Positions 25,752-35,136 of a DNA stretch of 52,647 nt are shown here, piece after piece; position 1 is the first letter of the stretch, and every line of letters starts with the position of its first letter. The notes beneath the pieces are model-generated. The model was not told the origin of the DNA, did no database searches, and saw only the letters and a program-made list of their open reading frames with translations. The DNA comes from Chitinophagales bacterium (GTDB lineage: Bacteria; Bacteroidota; Bacteroidia; Chitinophagales; Chitinophagaceae): NCBI GenBank assembly GCA_013298665.1, contig JAAFIK010000032.1, positions 1-52,647 on the forward strand. Direction: 5' to 3'. The position numbers were made by a program, and so were the translations under genes.

Positions 25752-26795
25752 ATGAATAGAATCTGTACTTCCATCTGCGGTATACTTTTTTTGTTATCGG
25801 GCTATAGCGCTTTGGCACAGTCCGTTGATGATTACACCGCCAGTATCGACAGTTTGATCAGTACAACTGATGTCCGGCCATTTACCGGTGTCATCCTCAT
25901 TGCTCAAAACGGGGTAACGAGGTATGCCAAAGCCCATGGCTATGCAGATATTGAGCGAAAGATACCCCTTAAAACGGGGGATGAATTTGCCATTATGTCA
26001 AACAGTAAACAGATAACGGCGGTATTGCTTTTGCTGGAAGTGCAGAAAGGACGTGTGGACTTGCGGGCACCGATAAAAAAATACCTGCCGAACCTTACCC
26101 AGACCTGGGCAGATACGGTAACGGTTCACCAATTACTGAATCATACGCATGGCATTACTGATCTTGAGCAGCCATTGGCTTTCAGGGCTGGTACCGACTT
26201 TAAGTACGGAAACTTATCCAATATACTGCTTGGGAAAATAATCAGCTTTTCAGCCAAAAAAAGTTATGCTGTATTGGCCAATCAACTATTCCGGAGGCTG
26301 GGTATGATGCATACGTTTTGCTATTCACCGGCCAATGCCCGAAAGCTCGTACACGGGTATGCGAATGACCACAATGTTTTTACGCTTGTTGATACCGCTG
26401 AGATCACGACCGATAACCTGCCGGCCAAGGGTATTGTTTCAACAGTGGCCGACCTGATTATCTGGAATAATCAGCTTCACCATGGGCGATTGCTGAATAA
26501 ACAAGCCTATCAATGGATGACAAGCTATACCGTTACGGCTCAGCACAACGTTTTTGGTAAAGAAAAGGTGGGCTATGGGTATGGCATCCGGATAAGCGGC
26601 AAAACGCCCATCAGGTATATTGGGCATACCGGTTTGGGTGATGGTTTTGCCTCAGTTAACCTGTATTTTCCTGCAAAAAAACTGAGCCTGGTGGTTTTGG
26701 AAAACCAGGCCAATACCGATACGGGAATTGCATATTACTTTGGGATTGCCATCAAAAATATACTGTTGCAAAGCCATTTGACCAAAAGGAAATAG
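25752..26795 (+). CDS. Exported serine beta-lactamase-like hydrolase (S12 family)
   Basis: 347-residue protein with a signal peptide (MNRICTSICGILFLLSGYSALAQ) and the class C/S12 motifs: S-N-S-K (Ser83 nucleophile, Lys86), Y-G-N (Tyr152, Asn154) and H-T-G near the C-terminus (IRYIGHTGLGDGF). Family members include beta-lactamases, D-aminopeptidases and esterases; sequence alone does not show which. It lies 51 bp after the dioxygenase fusion on the same strand and may be co-transcribed. A stem-loop follows its stop. It should not be read as a resistance enzyme without activity data. Confidence 0.85.
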   Translation: MNRICTSICGILFLLSGYSALAQSVDDYTASIDSLISTTDVRPFTGVILIAQNGVTRYAKAHGYADIERKIPLKTGDEFAIMSNSKQITAVLLLLEVQKGRVDLRAPIKKYLPNLTQTWADTVTVHQLLNHTHGITDLEQPLAFRAGTDFKYGNLSNILLGKIISFSAKKSYAVLANQLFRRLGMMHTFCYSPANARKLVHGYANDHNVFTLVDTAEITTDNLPAKGIVSTVADLIIWNNQLHHGRLLNKQAYQWMTSYTVTAQHNVFGKEKVGYGYGIRISGKTPIRYIGHTGLGDGFASVNLYFPAKKLSLVVLENQANTDTGIAYYFGIAIKNILLQSHLTKRK

Positions 26796-27447
26796 CGAGC
26801 GCAATAGTGTATAAAAGAAACTGCCCCGGTCAACAGGGCAGTTCTCAGTTTATCCAATATCCAAGCACTAATTCAATAGTTTGTGCGTTTCCTGCAGTTT
26901 TGCCATCATAATGATTCGCACAGCCAGTACGCATACGCTGGATATCCGGATGGGTGACGGTATCATCCTTCAAACGGGGTTACTCACAGGACAAAATATT
27001 TTTATCAACCTTTTGTTTCAACGCAGTATGATCACTTTCCTGCAATTATTTTGCCGTGACCTATTGTGCCATGCTGCGCAATAAGTCCGAATCTTTTATC
27101 AATAGTGTTGTTGTGTGAGAAGAGCGGGGTGGGGTATTGCTGATGCCCATACCTGTTTCAGTTCTTGCAGGAGGTGCTTGTATTCTTTTTACTCCATGTA
27201 AACCGGCATTTGACAAAAGTAACAATGTTTCCCAGTAATGTTCATTTCCGGTAACTGATTTTTGACGGGCAACTGCCTGTTTTTTAACCAGCCAAATCCG
27301 CGTATATTACCGCGTTCAGTGTGCGCGGATAGCAGTGAATCAGGCATGCTTTGCCTCAGTTTGTCATGCAATTCCTTCTGCTGGATTACCTTTGCCAGAC
27401 TGATTGCAGCGGGCGCAATGCCCGAAGCACATTTAAAAAGATTTCCC
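26796..27447. other. 650-base gap without a supported gene
   Basis: After the stem-loop the region holds only weak open stretches on both strands. A minus-strand segment around 26870-26990 reads in one frame with protein-like composition up to a stop beside the stem-loop, but it is broken upstream and has no start; it may be the tail of a decayed gene. Upstream of 27448 the plus frame of the MBL-fold gene stays open to 27262 without a signal or domain. Confidence 0.35.
26819..26850. terminator. Stem-loop after the S12 hydrolase
   Basis: AACTGCCC (26819-26826) pairs perfectly with GGGCAGTT (26836-26843) around 9 bases. The T-rich side is better on the minus strand, where TTTCTTTTA follows, so it may serve transcripts from either direction. 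Confidence 0.5.
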
Positions 27448-28545
27448 ATGATCGTTTTTGGAATTATCCTCATCGGCTGTGTCGCCATCATTGCGCTCTA
27501 TATGCAGCAAACCATGTTTGGCCGTTTGCCCCGGGGCGAGCGGATGAACCTTATCAGGCAATCACCCCAATACAAAAACGGGAAATTTGTAAATCTTGAG
27601 CATACGCCTGATTTCACCAATGGCGCCAACCTGTTTACAGCCCTGCGCGATTTTCTTTTTGTACGGAATAGCAATGCCAGGCCGCCGTTGCCGCTTCCTG
27701 CGGTTAAGACCAATCTGCTTGCACCTGATCCGGGGCAGGATATCCTTGTCTGGTTTGGCCATTCTTCTTATTTTATGCAGGTAGATGGTAAAACTTTTCT
27801 GGTTGATCCTGTTTTCAGTGGCTCAGCTTCGCCCATACGCAATACGACCAGGAGCTTTCCGGGCAGCGATGCTTATTCGGTGGCCGACCTGCCGCATATC
27901 GACTATCTCCTGCTTACCCATGATCATTGGGATCACCTTGATTACCATACGATAAAGGCGCTCCGGGAACGCACGGGCAAAATCATTACCAGCCTGGGCG
28001 TGGGTGCACACCTGGAGCGCTGGGGTTTTGATGCTGGTATCGTTGCCGAATATGATTGGAACAGTACGGTTACCCTCGGCGGTGGATTTACGATGCATAC
28101 CACCCCTGCCAGGCATTTCTCGGGACGGGGTATCAAAAGGGCACAAACGATCTGGAGCAGTTTTGTACTGATCACTCCTACCCTCCGGCTTTTTCTTGGT
28201 GGCGACTCTGGTTATGGTGCCCATTTTGCGGATATTGGTAAGCAGTTTGGCCCCTTCGATCTTGCTGTTCTGGAATGTGGCCAATACAACCTGAGCTGGC
28301 AAAACATACATATGCTGCCGGAAGAAACGGTACAGGCAGCCATTGACCTTCAGGCGCGGCAACTGCTACCCGTTCACTGGGCTAAATTTAAACTCTCCAT
28401 GCACGACTGGAACGAACCCATCCGGCGGGTGACCGCCGCTGCAAGCGTATTACAGATGCCCCTGCTCACCCCAAAGATCGGCGAACCGGTACACCTGAAA
28501 AAAGAGAATCAATTTGGTTGCTGGTGGGAACTGAAAGAAATGTAA
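27448..28545 (+). CDS. Membrane-anchored MBL-fold hydrolase (NAPE-PLD/UlaG-like)
   Basis: 365-residue protein with an N-terminal membrane anchor (MIVFGIILIGCVAIIALYM) and a metallo-beta-lactamase fold: FGHSSYFMQVDGKTFLVDP, the metal motif HDHWDHLD, TPARHFSGRG, LGGDSGYG and PVHWAKFKL. The pattern is that of the N-acyl-phosphatidylethanolamine phospholipase D-like group, so a phosphodiester or lipid substrate is plausible. The ATG at 27448 places the anchor at the N-terminus; the frame is open from 27262, but the extra 62 residues show no recognisable feature. It is unrelated in function to the B1 beta-lactamase at the left end. Confidence 0.82.
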   Translation: MIVFGIILIGCVAIIALYMQQTMFGRLPRGERMNLIRQSPQYKNGKFVNLEHTPDFTNGANLFTALRDFLFVRNSNARPPLPLPAVKTNLLAPDPGQDILVWFGHSSYFMQVDGKTFLVDPVFSGSASPIRNTTRSFPGSDAYSVADLPHIDYLLLTHDHWDHLDYHTIKALRERTGKIITSLGVGAHLERWGFDAGIVAEYDWNSTVTLGGGFTMHTTPARHFSGRGIKRAQTIWSSFVLITPTLRLFLGGDSGYGAHFADIGKQFGPFDLAVLECGQYNLSWQNIHMLPEETVQAAIDLQARQLLPVHWAKFKLSMHDWNEPIRRVTAAASVLQMPLLTPKIGEPVHLKKENQFGCWWELKEM

Positions 28546-28624
28546 CCAACCCGGGGCCGATAGTTTTTTGGTGCCCGCTCCCCAGGGTAAACCAGTTCCG
28601 GATTGAACCCATTACCTTTGCCGG

Positions 28625-29110
28625 ATGACATCTTCTTTGTTTACTTACGATAAGGCAAAAGTGATACAGGCGCTGCGGTATCATTTTATTACCCGCCGCG
28701 AAATAAAGGTCATGATCATTCTGGTGAATGTCTTTGCCTTGCTCAGTGCAGTGCTGTATTTTTTAAAAAAGGTCTCACCGCAGGCTTTTTTTATCGGGTC
28801 TTTTCTATGGGTTATCCTAATGTTGATGTTCTGGATTGTGATGCCGCGTATGGTTTATCGTAAAGCAGTAACTTTTCGCGATACCTTCAAAGCCACTTTT
28901 GCCGATGCCGGCTTTACCCTGGAAAATGAACGTGGTAGCCGTACATGGGACTGGACCAGCGTCAGCACCTGGATGGAAAGCCCGCATTTTTTTCATTTGT
29001 ATTTCAATGCCCGCAGTTTTTTTATTGTACCCAAAGAAGCTTTTCCCGGGGATGACGTACATGCCGCACGTAAAATACTGACCACTGCGGTAGCTAAAAA
29101 GAATAACTGA
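28625..29110 (+). CDS. YcxB-like membrane protein
   Basis: 161-residue protein with two transmembrane helices (IKVMIILVNVFALLSAVLYF and AFFIGSFLWVILMLMFWIVM) and a C-terminal YcxB-like domain (GFTLENERGSRTWDWTSVSTW ... FFIVPKEAF). The function of the family is unknown. A TACCTTTG box (28613-28620) matches the -7 consensus only four bases before the ATG, which would make the mRNA leaderless. It is followed after 13 bases by the SNF2 gene, so the two probably form an operon. Confidence 0.75.
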   Translation: MTSSLFTYDKAKVIQALRYHFITRREIKVMIILVNVFALLSAVLYFLKKVSPQAFFIGSFLWVILMLMFWIVMPRMVYRKAVTFRDTFKATFADAGFTLENERGSRTWDWTSVSTWMESPHFFHLYFNARSFFIVPKEAFPGDDVHAARKILTTAVAKKNN

Positions 29111-29123
29111 CAGTGTAATACCC

Positions 29124-32084
29124 ATGGGAGATTTATTTTCTGGTCTTTTTACCGATGGTAAGGCTGGGGCTAAAAAGACCTTTGCCAACCCCAATACCAT
29201 TTTCAATACAACGATTATTGTGCTGCAACCCACCGGGGCGGTACCCTGTCTGCAGACCAATCTTTACCCGGTACTCAGTACCAGCAATGGCATTGCCCGT
29301 ACCGGTAAAAAAATGGGAGTGGGTAAACTACAGGACGATCGGGAAATGTTTGAACATTTTTTTGGCGGTTTGAGCAGCTTCCTGGTTACTTTTTTGCCTG
29401 CCCATTTTGATGCCTGGGCGCAGAAAAGAAGCATCCCGGTTTCGAAACAGCAGCAGCGTATATTGTTTGCAGATTGGGCAGATAGCAACCAGCAAACTTT
29501 TATCCGGTATTACCACAGTGTATGGAAGTCATACTGGCTCCACCTGACACAGCATACTGGTTTTTTTCAACATACCGGTAACCTTGCTGTGACCAGGCCG
29601 GAGCCTGACCAATTAGTACCCCTGCAGTTTTGCCCATGGCCCATTCGGGTAAGTGTTCGGGTGAGCAGGAATAATGATACCATCACGGTTATGGCTGTTG
29701 CCACAGTAAAGGACAAGACTGTTGATACCGGCCGGGGCTATACGTTGCAGCACCTGCTGCTGGTACTTGATGATACCGTTTACCTTCCGGAAGACCCCCT
29801 GCTTTTTCATTTGCTGGGGGACGTGCTGCAGCAAGGCTCAGTTGCCATAGCATCTGAATGGGAGGCCGACTTTCTCCGGGACGATCTGCCGCGATTGCAG
29901 GAGCATTTCAGCGTGGAGCTGGATGCGGCGCTACAGCCTGAAGTGAAGCCCGCGGCACAGATGACGCCCTGTCTCGCACTGAGTGAGATGGAGCCTGACC
30001 TGCTGGTACTTAAACCCATATTCCGTTATGATGAAGCAGAGGTGGAATACGACCCTGTTGCGGAAACGATTGATTGGTATGAGGGATCGACCCACCGGAT
30101 CATCCGGCGTGATAAAGCTGCTGAAAACGCGTTTAAGCTTGTCCTCCAGGAGCTGCACCCGGCCTTTGTGCAACAACAACACCGTCATTTCTTTTACCTG
30201 CCCGTCAGAGAAGCGATAAAAGACAATTGGTTTTTTGACCTGGTAAAACGGTTGCAGGATCTGCATATCGACACTTTCGGGCAAACCAACCTGAAAAAAT
30301 TCCGGTACAATACCAGTCTCCCTCAACTACAGATTGGTACAGGCAGTGGTATTGACTGGTTTGAACTCAGGTTGCACCTGCATTACGGCGATCAGTCAGT
30401 TACACTCAGGCAACTCAGGCAGGCCATCCTTAACCGGCAGGAATATGTACAACTGTCTGACGGTACCTGGGGCTTATTGCCGGAAGAATGGCTGAAAAAA
30501 CTGACACATCTTTTTGCACTTGGTACCACCAGGGATGAGCAATTGACCATCAGTAAACAACATTTCACACTGGTGGACGACTGGCCGGAAAAGATCGATA
30601 CCGCGGTCATACAGGAGGAACTGGCACTCAAAAAGCAATTGCTCCTGCAATCGGAAACACAAGTCCCCTTTCCCTTGCCTAAAAAATTAAAAGCCAGTCT
30701 TCGCCCTTATCAGGAAGCAGGGTACCAATGGTTGCGGCAACTGCATCAACTGGGGTGGGGGGGCTGTCTTGCAGACGATATGGGGCTGGGCAAAACCCTT
30801 CAAACCCTCAGTTTCCTGCTCAGCCTTGCTGAAAAGCAGAAAGATATACAGTTACTCATTGTTTGTCCCACTTCGCTCCTGTTCAACTGGGCAGCCGAAA
30901 TAGAAAAGTTTACGCCTTCACTTACCTATCACCTTTACCACGGTGCCAACAGGGCGTTACCGGCCAAAAGGGTGCAGTTACTGCTCACCAGTTATGGTAC
31001 GCTCCGTAATGATATCGCTGATTTCTCTGCTACGGTGTATGATGTTATTGTGCTTGACGAGTCGCAGGTGATTAAGAATGCCGGATCGCAGATGGCTAAG
31101 GCCATACTACTGCTGCAGGCGAAAAGCCGCTTTGTACTGAGCGGCACGCCCATTCAGAACAATACCATGGATATTTACGCCCAACTGCACTTTGCCAACC
31201 CCGGTCTGCTGGGCAGTATGGCTACCTTTAAAACCTGCTTTGCCACACCTGTTGATAAGCATGGAGATACTGATGCCGCAACGCAGCTCAAAAAAATTGT
31301 TCAACCCTTTCTGCTGAGGCGTACCAAGACACAGGTGGCTAAAGACCTGCCCGATAAAGTTGAAACGATCATTTACTGCGAGATGGATACCTACCAGCGC
31401 CAGGTATATGACGCTGTGAAAGAAGATTACCGCACAAGGATATTGACTGATGCAGGGGAACAGGGCATGGCAGGTGCTATGTTTGTGCTGCTGGAAGGAC
31501 TGAACAAACTCCGGATGATTTGCGACTGTCCCTCACTGCTGCAGGCCGAAGCAGGTAAACGTTTTAAAAAGGCATCCGTAAAAGTGGAAGAGCTGCTGCG
31601 CGAGATTGAAGACAATGGTGGCGGGCATAAAACCCTGGTGTTTTCGCAATTTACGGGTATGCTCCGGTTGGTGGAGGAGGCCTTACAGGAAAAGCAGATC
31701 CGCTGCCTTTACCTGGATGGCAGTACTGCTGCCCGTAAACGCGGAGGGTTGGTGAAGCAATTTCAGGAAGACGACAACATCAGGATATTCCTGATCAGCC
31801 TTAAAGCGGGTGGTGTGGGGCTGAACCTCACCGCAGCCGATTACGTTTACCTGCTTGACCCCTGGTGGAACCCTGCAGCGGAAGACCAGGCTATCGACCG
31901 GTCGCACCGGATCGGGCAAAAACAAAAGGTGTTTGCCTACAAAATGATCTGTAAAGACACAGTGGAAGAAAAAATTATCCAGTTGCAACAGAAGAAAAAA
32001 CAACTGGCCAAAGAACTCATCAGTGAAGAAACAGCCTTTGTTAAAAAGTTGACGCTGGATGATGTTGCTTTTCTGCTCGGTTAG
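29124..32084 (+). CDS. SNF2-family (RapA/HepA-like) ATPase
   Basis: 986-residue cytosolic DNA or nucleoprotein translocase. A long N-terminal region (about 1-520) of low similarity precedes the SNF2 core: motif I LADDMGLGKTLQT, motif Ia VCPTSLLFNWAAEIEKF, motif II as VLDESQVIKN (DESQ rather than DEAH), motif III LSGTPIQNN, and the C-terminal helicase motifs LVFSQFTGML, SLKAGGVGLNLTAADYVYLL and DQAIDRSHRIGQ. Bacterial members act in transcription recycling, repair or defence; no defence partner is visible here. It is probably co-transcribed with the YcxB-like gene. Its stop lies one base from the stop of the convergent acetyltransferase gene. Confidence 0.9.
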   Translation: MGDLFSGLFTDGKAGAKKTFANPNTIFNTTIIVLQPTGAVPCLQTNLYPVLSTSNGIARTGKKMGVGKLQDDREMFEHFFGGLSSFLVTFLPAHFDAWAQKRSIPVSKQQQRILFADWADSNQQTFIRYYHSVWKSYWLHLTQHTGFFQHTGNLAVTRPEPDQLVPLQFCPWPIRVSVRVSRNNDTITVMAVATVKDKTVDTGRGYTLQHLLLVLDDTVYLPEDPLLFHLLGDVLQQGSVAIASEWEADFLRDDLPRLQEHFSVELDAALQPEVKPAAQMTPCLALSEMEPDLLVLKPIFRYDEAEVEYDPVAETIDWYEGSTHRIIRRDKAAENAFKLVLQELHPAFVQQQHRHFFYLPVREAIKDNWFFDLVKRLQDLHIDTFGQTNLKKFRYNTSLPQLQIGTGSGIDWFELRLHLHYGDQSVTLRQLRQAILNRQEYVQLSDGTWGLLPEEWLKKLTHLFALGTTRDEQLTISKQHFTLVDDWPEKIDTAVIQEELALKKQLLLQSETQVPFPLPKKLKASLRPYQEAGYQWLRQLHQLGWGGCLADDMGLGKTLQTLSFLLSLAEKQKDIQLLIVCPTSLLFNWAAEIEKFTPSLTYHLYHGANRALPAKRVQLLLTSYGTLRNDIADFSATVYDVIVLDESQVIKNAGSQMAKAILLLQAKSRFVLSGTPIQNNTMDIYAQLHFANPGLLGSMATFKTCFATPVDKHGDTDAATQLKKIVQPFLLRRTKTQVAKDLPDKVETIIYCEMDTYQRQVYDAVKEDYRTRILTDAGEQGMAGAMFVLLEGLNKLRMICDCPSLLQAEAGKRFKKASVKVEELLREIEDNGGGHKTLVFSQFTGMLRLVEEALQEKQIRCLYLDGSTAARKRGGLVKQFQEDDNIRIFLISLKAGGVGLNLTAADYVYLLDPWWNPAAEDQAIDRSHRIGQKQKVFAYKMICKDTVEEKIIQLQQKKKQLAKELISEETAFVKKLTLDDVAFLLG

Positions 32085-32085
32085 G

Positions 32086-32517
32086 TTACCCAATCTTTTT
32101 TTCCATGGCATGGTGTGGAAGGTTTACCTCGGTAAATTCCTCCCCAAAAACGCGGAAGCCGAATTTCTCATAAAAGCCAATAGCGGTATTCCGGGCGTGC
32201 ATCGTCATATTCTTATAGCCCTTATCGCGGGCAATAATCTCTGCAAAGTTCATAATGGAAGCGCCAATGCCTTTGCCCTGCAGGTTATTTTGAACGGCCA
32301 TCTGCCGTAGTTTTACCGTTCTGGCATCTACTTTTGTGAGGAGGCAACAGGCCAGCAATTTATCTTCATCAAAAGCGCCCAGCAGGATATCCCCTTTTTC
32401 GTTTGCCAGTTCTGCCGGGTCAAACTGAAGCCCAAGTGGCCGGCGAAGGATCTCCTCACGCAGTTTTATCATCTGCAGGTACTCTGGCGTGCCGTGGTCA
32501 ATTTGTTTTAAAGCCAT
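32086..32517 (-). CDS. GNAT-family N-acetyltransferase
   Basis: 143-residue acetyl-CoA-dependent acetyltransferase. The acetyl-CoA binding motif A is clear (LRQMAVQNNLQGKGIGASIM, with QGKGIG as the pyrophosphate loop), followed by MTMHARNTAIGFYEKFGFRV typical of motif B. The acceptor substrate is unknown. It faces the SNF2 gene tail to tail. A short inverted repeat (CGTTT/AAACG, 32539-32550) lies about 22 bases upstream of its start. Confidence 0.88.
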   Translation of the reverse strand: MALKQIDHGTPEYLQMIKLREEILRRPLGLQFDPAELANEKGDILLGAFDEDKLLACCLLTKVDARTVKLRQMAVQNNLQGKGIGASIMNFAEIIARDKGYKNMTMHARNTAIGFYEKFGFRVFGEEFTEVNLPHHAMEKKIG

Positions 32518-32818
32518 AATAATTGATGTGTTGATATGCGTTTGTAAACGTGCTGCAACGAGGCATACGATTGAACAAAATACGCATTTTTTTCGATAAA
32601 ATGACTCCTGCGTGGAGGAGACATCTGATCGGAAATGCGTGGGTTCCCGGGAAGGACAAAAGGCGCCGGGAGAGCCGACCGGTAAAATAAAGGCGCCGGA
32701 AAGGTTGTTTTGATCAGTAAAATCGGGCTTTTTTGAATATTTTCCCTTTCCCCATGATTTACTTTGTAATTATTCCAAAAAGTCTATTTTTGCACCTGTT
32801 AAACTAAATTTTACAATC
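32518..32818. other. Intergenic region upstream of acpP with paired GGCGCC repeats
   Basis: No gene seen. AAAGGCGCCGG occurs at 32659-32669 and 32689-32699, a perfect 11-bp direct repeat with 30-bp period, each copy holding the palindrome GGCGCC. They lie 60-100 bases upstream of the acpP promoter and could be sites for a regulator of fatty-acid synthesis; this is inference. Confidence 0.4.
32763..32792 (+). promoter_or_regulatory. acpP promoter
   Basis: TTTG (32763-32766) and TATTTTTG (32785-32792) with an 18-base spacer match the Bacteroidota promoter pattern. The acpP start codon is 27 bases after the -7 box. It probably drives acpP, fabF and rnc. Confidence 0.6.
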
Positions 32819-33055
32819 ATGTCAGACATTGCAACAAGAGTAAAAAAGATTATTGTTGACAAATTAGGCGTTGACGAGGCAGAGGTTACCCCGGAAGCTT
32901 CTTTTACGAACGACCTGGGTGCCGATAGCTTGGACACCGTAGAGTTGATTATGGAATTTGAAAAAGAATTTAATATTTCTATTCCTGATGAGCAGGCTGA
33001 AACCATCACTACTGTTGGACAGGCTGTAACTTACTTAGAAGAACACGCTAAGTAA
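32819..33055 (+). CDS. acpP: Acyl carrier protein
   Basis: 78-residue acidic four-helix protein that carries growing acyl chains in type II fatty-acid synthesis. The phosphopantetheine attachment motif DSL (Ser37) lies in [21 protein letters not shown], and the ends ([29 protein letters not shown]) are standard. It precedes fabF by 28 bases, the conserved acpP-fabF-rnc order of Bacteroidota. Confidence 0.97.
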   Translation: MSDIATRVKKIIVDKLGVDEAEVTPEASFTNDLGADSLDTVELIMEFEKEFNISIPDEQAETITTVGQAVTYLEEHAK

Positions 33056-33083
33056 TCCATCATTAATTATCACAGGCAAATTT

Positions 33084-34337
33084 ATGGCTTTAAAAAGGGT
33101 AGTAGTAACCGGGCTTGGTGCGCTTACGCCGTTGGGTAAAACTGTCGAGGCTTATTGGCAGGGACTGACAGACGGAGTAAGCGGTTGCGATTATATCAAG
33201 CAGTTCGATACTACCAGGTTTAAAACAAAATTTGCCTGTGAAGTTAAAGACTTTGATGCAACAGCCTATCTGGACCGGAAGGAAGCACGAAAAATCGACC
33301 GGTTTACACAGTTTGCACTCATCGCGAGTGATGAAGCGGTTAAAGACGCCGGTATCAGCAAAGAGAATGTCGACCCTGACAGGGTGGGTGTGATTTTTGC
33401 CAGCGGTATCGGCGGCCTGATTACTTTTCAGGAAGAGGTGACAAATTTTGCTATGGGCGATGGAACACCCCGTTTCAACCCTTTTTTCATTCCCAAAATG
33501 ATATTGGATATTGCCGCAGGGCAGATATCCATGCGGCATGGTTTCCGCGGCCCCAATTTCGCGGTGGTGAGTGCCTGTGCATCCAGTACCAATGCTATCA
33601 TCGATGCTTTTGATAATATCCGCCTCAATAAGGCAGACATTATTGTTACCGGTGGAAGCGAAGCGGTTATCAGCCAGGCGGGTGTAGGCGGTTTTAACGC
33701 CATGAAAGCACTGAGTGAGCGAAACGACAGCCCGGCTACTGCCAGTCGTCCTTTTGATAAAGACCGTGATGGCTTTGTGATGGGAGAAGGTGCCGGTGTG
33801 CTGATTCTTGAAAGCCTCGACCATGCCCTTGCAAGAGGTGCGAAAATTTACTGTGAAATTGCCGGCGGCGGTGCTACTGCCGATGCCTATCATATTACGG
33901 CTCCCCATCCGGAAGGCCTGGGTGCAAACAATGTAATGAAAGCTGCCCTCGCCGATGCCGGTATGACGGCTGGTGATATTGACTACATTAACGTACACGG
34001 TACATCAACCCCTTTGGGTGATATCGCCGAGACCAAGGCTATCCTTAATGTATTCGGAGCACACGCCTATAACCTCAACATCAGTTCCACCAAAAGTATG
34101 ACTGGCCATTGCCTTGGAGCAGCCGGTGCCCTCGAAGCACTTGCCTGTATTATGGCTGTTACCCGTGATGTGGTGCCACCCACCATCAACCACTTTACCG
34201 ATGATCCCGGTCTTGACCCCGGCCTTAACTTCACTTTCGACAAAGCCCAAAAACGTACTGTAAATGCTGCGTTAAGCAATACATTTGGATTTGGCGGACA
34301 CAATGCGAGCGTAATTGTAAAAAAATACGTAGCTTAA
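33084..34337 (+). CDS. fabF: 3-oxoacyl-ACP synthase II
   Basis: Condensing enzyme that elongates acyl-ACP with malonyl-ACP. The 417-residue chain has the Cys-His-His triad: Cys165 in VVSACASSTNA, His305 in NVHGTSTPLGD and His342 in GHCLGAAGALEA. The glycine-rich end NTFGFGGHNASVIV is intact. The length and context between acpP and rnc are those of FabF rather than FabB or FabH. The large open frame on the opposite strand (33998 to 33090) is a shadow. Confidence 0.97.
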   Translation: MALKRVVVTGLGALTPLGKTVEAYWQGLTDGVSGCDYIKQFDTTRFKTKFACEVKDFDATAYLDRKEARKIDRFTQFALIASDEAVKDAGISKENVDPDRVGVIFASGIGGLITFQEEVTNFAMGDGTPRFNPFFIPKMILDIAAGQISMRHGFRGPNFAVVSACASSTNAIIDAFDNIRLNKADIIVTGGSEAVISQAGVGGFNAMKALSERNDSPATASRPFDKDRDGFVMGEGAGVLILESLDHALARGAKIYCEIAGGGATADAYHITAPHPEGLGANNVMKAALADAGMTAGDIDYINVHGTSTPLGDIAETKAILNVFGAHAYNLNISSTKSMTGHCLGAAGALEALACIMAVTRDVVPPTINHFTDDPGLDPGLNFTFDKAQKRTVNAALSNTFGFGGHNASVIVKKYVA

Positions 34338-34341
34338 CTGC

Positions 34342-35052
34342 GTGCAATTTTTAAAATCATTTTTCAGCAGGTACAAGACAGGTAGTGAATTCAAAAAGCA
34401 ACTTGCCAATGTACTGGGTTTTGTTCCGGGCAATCTGGTGTTGTATAAGACTGCCCTTAGCCACCGATCTGTACGTGAAGGTGCAGACGAAAACAATGAA
34501 CGGCTTGAGTTTCTGGGCGATGCTGTACTCAGTGCAGTAGTGGGTCACTATCTTTTTCGCAAATATCCATACAAGGGTGAGGGTTTTCTGACAGAAATGC
34601 GCAGCAAAATGGTAAACCGCCAGCAGTTGAACGACATTGCATTGAAAATGGGCTTGAAGAAAATCACCTTTTACAACAAGCACGACAGTTCATTAAAGAT
34701 ATCCCAGATTTTTGGTAATACGCTTGAAGCTCTGGTTGGCGCCGTTTATCTTGATAAAGGGTACAATAAAACCCAGCGCTGGATCGAAAAGTACATTATA
34801 CTTCCACATCTTTTTATGGAGGACCTTGAAGGGGTGGAGATCAACATCAAAAACCGCCTCTATGGCTGGGCCAATAAGAATGGCCGTGCACTTGAGTTTG
34901 AAACCCTTGATGAGCGGTTTGAGAATGGCCGCCGTCTTTTTACCATTGCTGCTACGGTGGATGGTGAAGTAGTTGCACAGGGTAAAGGTTACAATAAGAA
35001 AGATGCCAGCCAACTTGCCGCCCAGGCTGCAGTGGAGAAACTCGGACTCTGA
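34342..35052 (+). CDS. rnc: Ribonuclease III
   Basis: Double-strand-specific endoribonuclease for rRNA and mRNA processing. The catalytic signature NERLEFLGDAVL is at residues 52-63, and the second acidic cluster (GNTLEALVGAVYLDKGY) follows. A C-terminal dsRNA-binding domain ends in KGYNKKDASQLAAQAAVEKL. Total 236 residues. It starts with GTG at 34342, four bases after the fabF stop, so translation is probably coupled. Confidence 0.95.
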   Translation: MQFLKSFFSRYKTGSEFKKQLANVLGFVPGNLVLYKTALSHRSVREGADENNERLEFLGDAVLSAVVGHYLFRKYPYKGEGFLTEMRSKMVNRQQLNDIALKMGLKKITFYNKHDSSLKISQIFGNTLEALVGAVYLDKGYNKTQRWIEKYIILPHLFMEDLEGVEINIKNRLYGWANKNGRALEFETLDERFENGRRLFTIAATVDGEVVAQGKGYNKKDASQLAAQAAVEKLGL

Positions 35053-35104
35053 CCACTCTTGCCGGGGCAGACTGTTTTCTGTCCTGTAGTCTTCAGGCAC
35101 ATCG

Positions 35105-35112
35105 TATATTTG
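35105..35112 (+). promoter_or_regulatory. -7 promoter box of gpsA
   Basis: TATATTTG is a full match to TAnnTTTG, 24 bases before the gpsA ATG at 35137; no TTTG at the -33 distance. Its position argues against the longer gpsA frame beginning at 35059. Confidence 0.45.
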
Positions 35113-35136
35113 CTGTTCACTTTATTGCATGGTAAT

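Noticed and set aside
27189..27491. 100-codon minus-strand frame upstream of the MBL-fold gene
   Set aside because: It overlaps the start of a clear gene, has no recognisable domain and no promoter.
29124..32084. SNF2 ATPase as part of a defence system (DISARM-like or similar)
   Set aside because: No methyltransferase, phospholipase D, DUF1998 or other defence partner is adjacent; neighbours are a YcxB-like protein and an acetyltransferase.
33090..33998. 302-codon open frame on the minus strand opposite fabF
   Set aside because: It is the complement of a highly conserved gene, has no domain and no promoter, and follows the codon structure of fabF.
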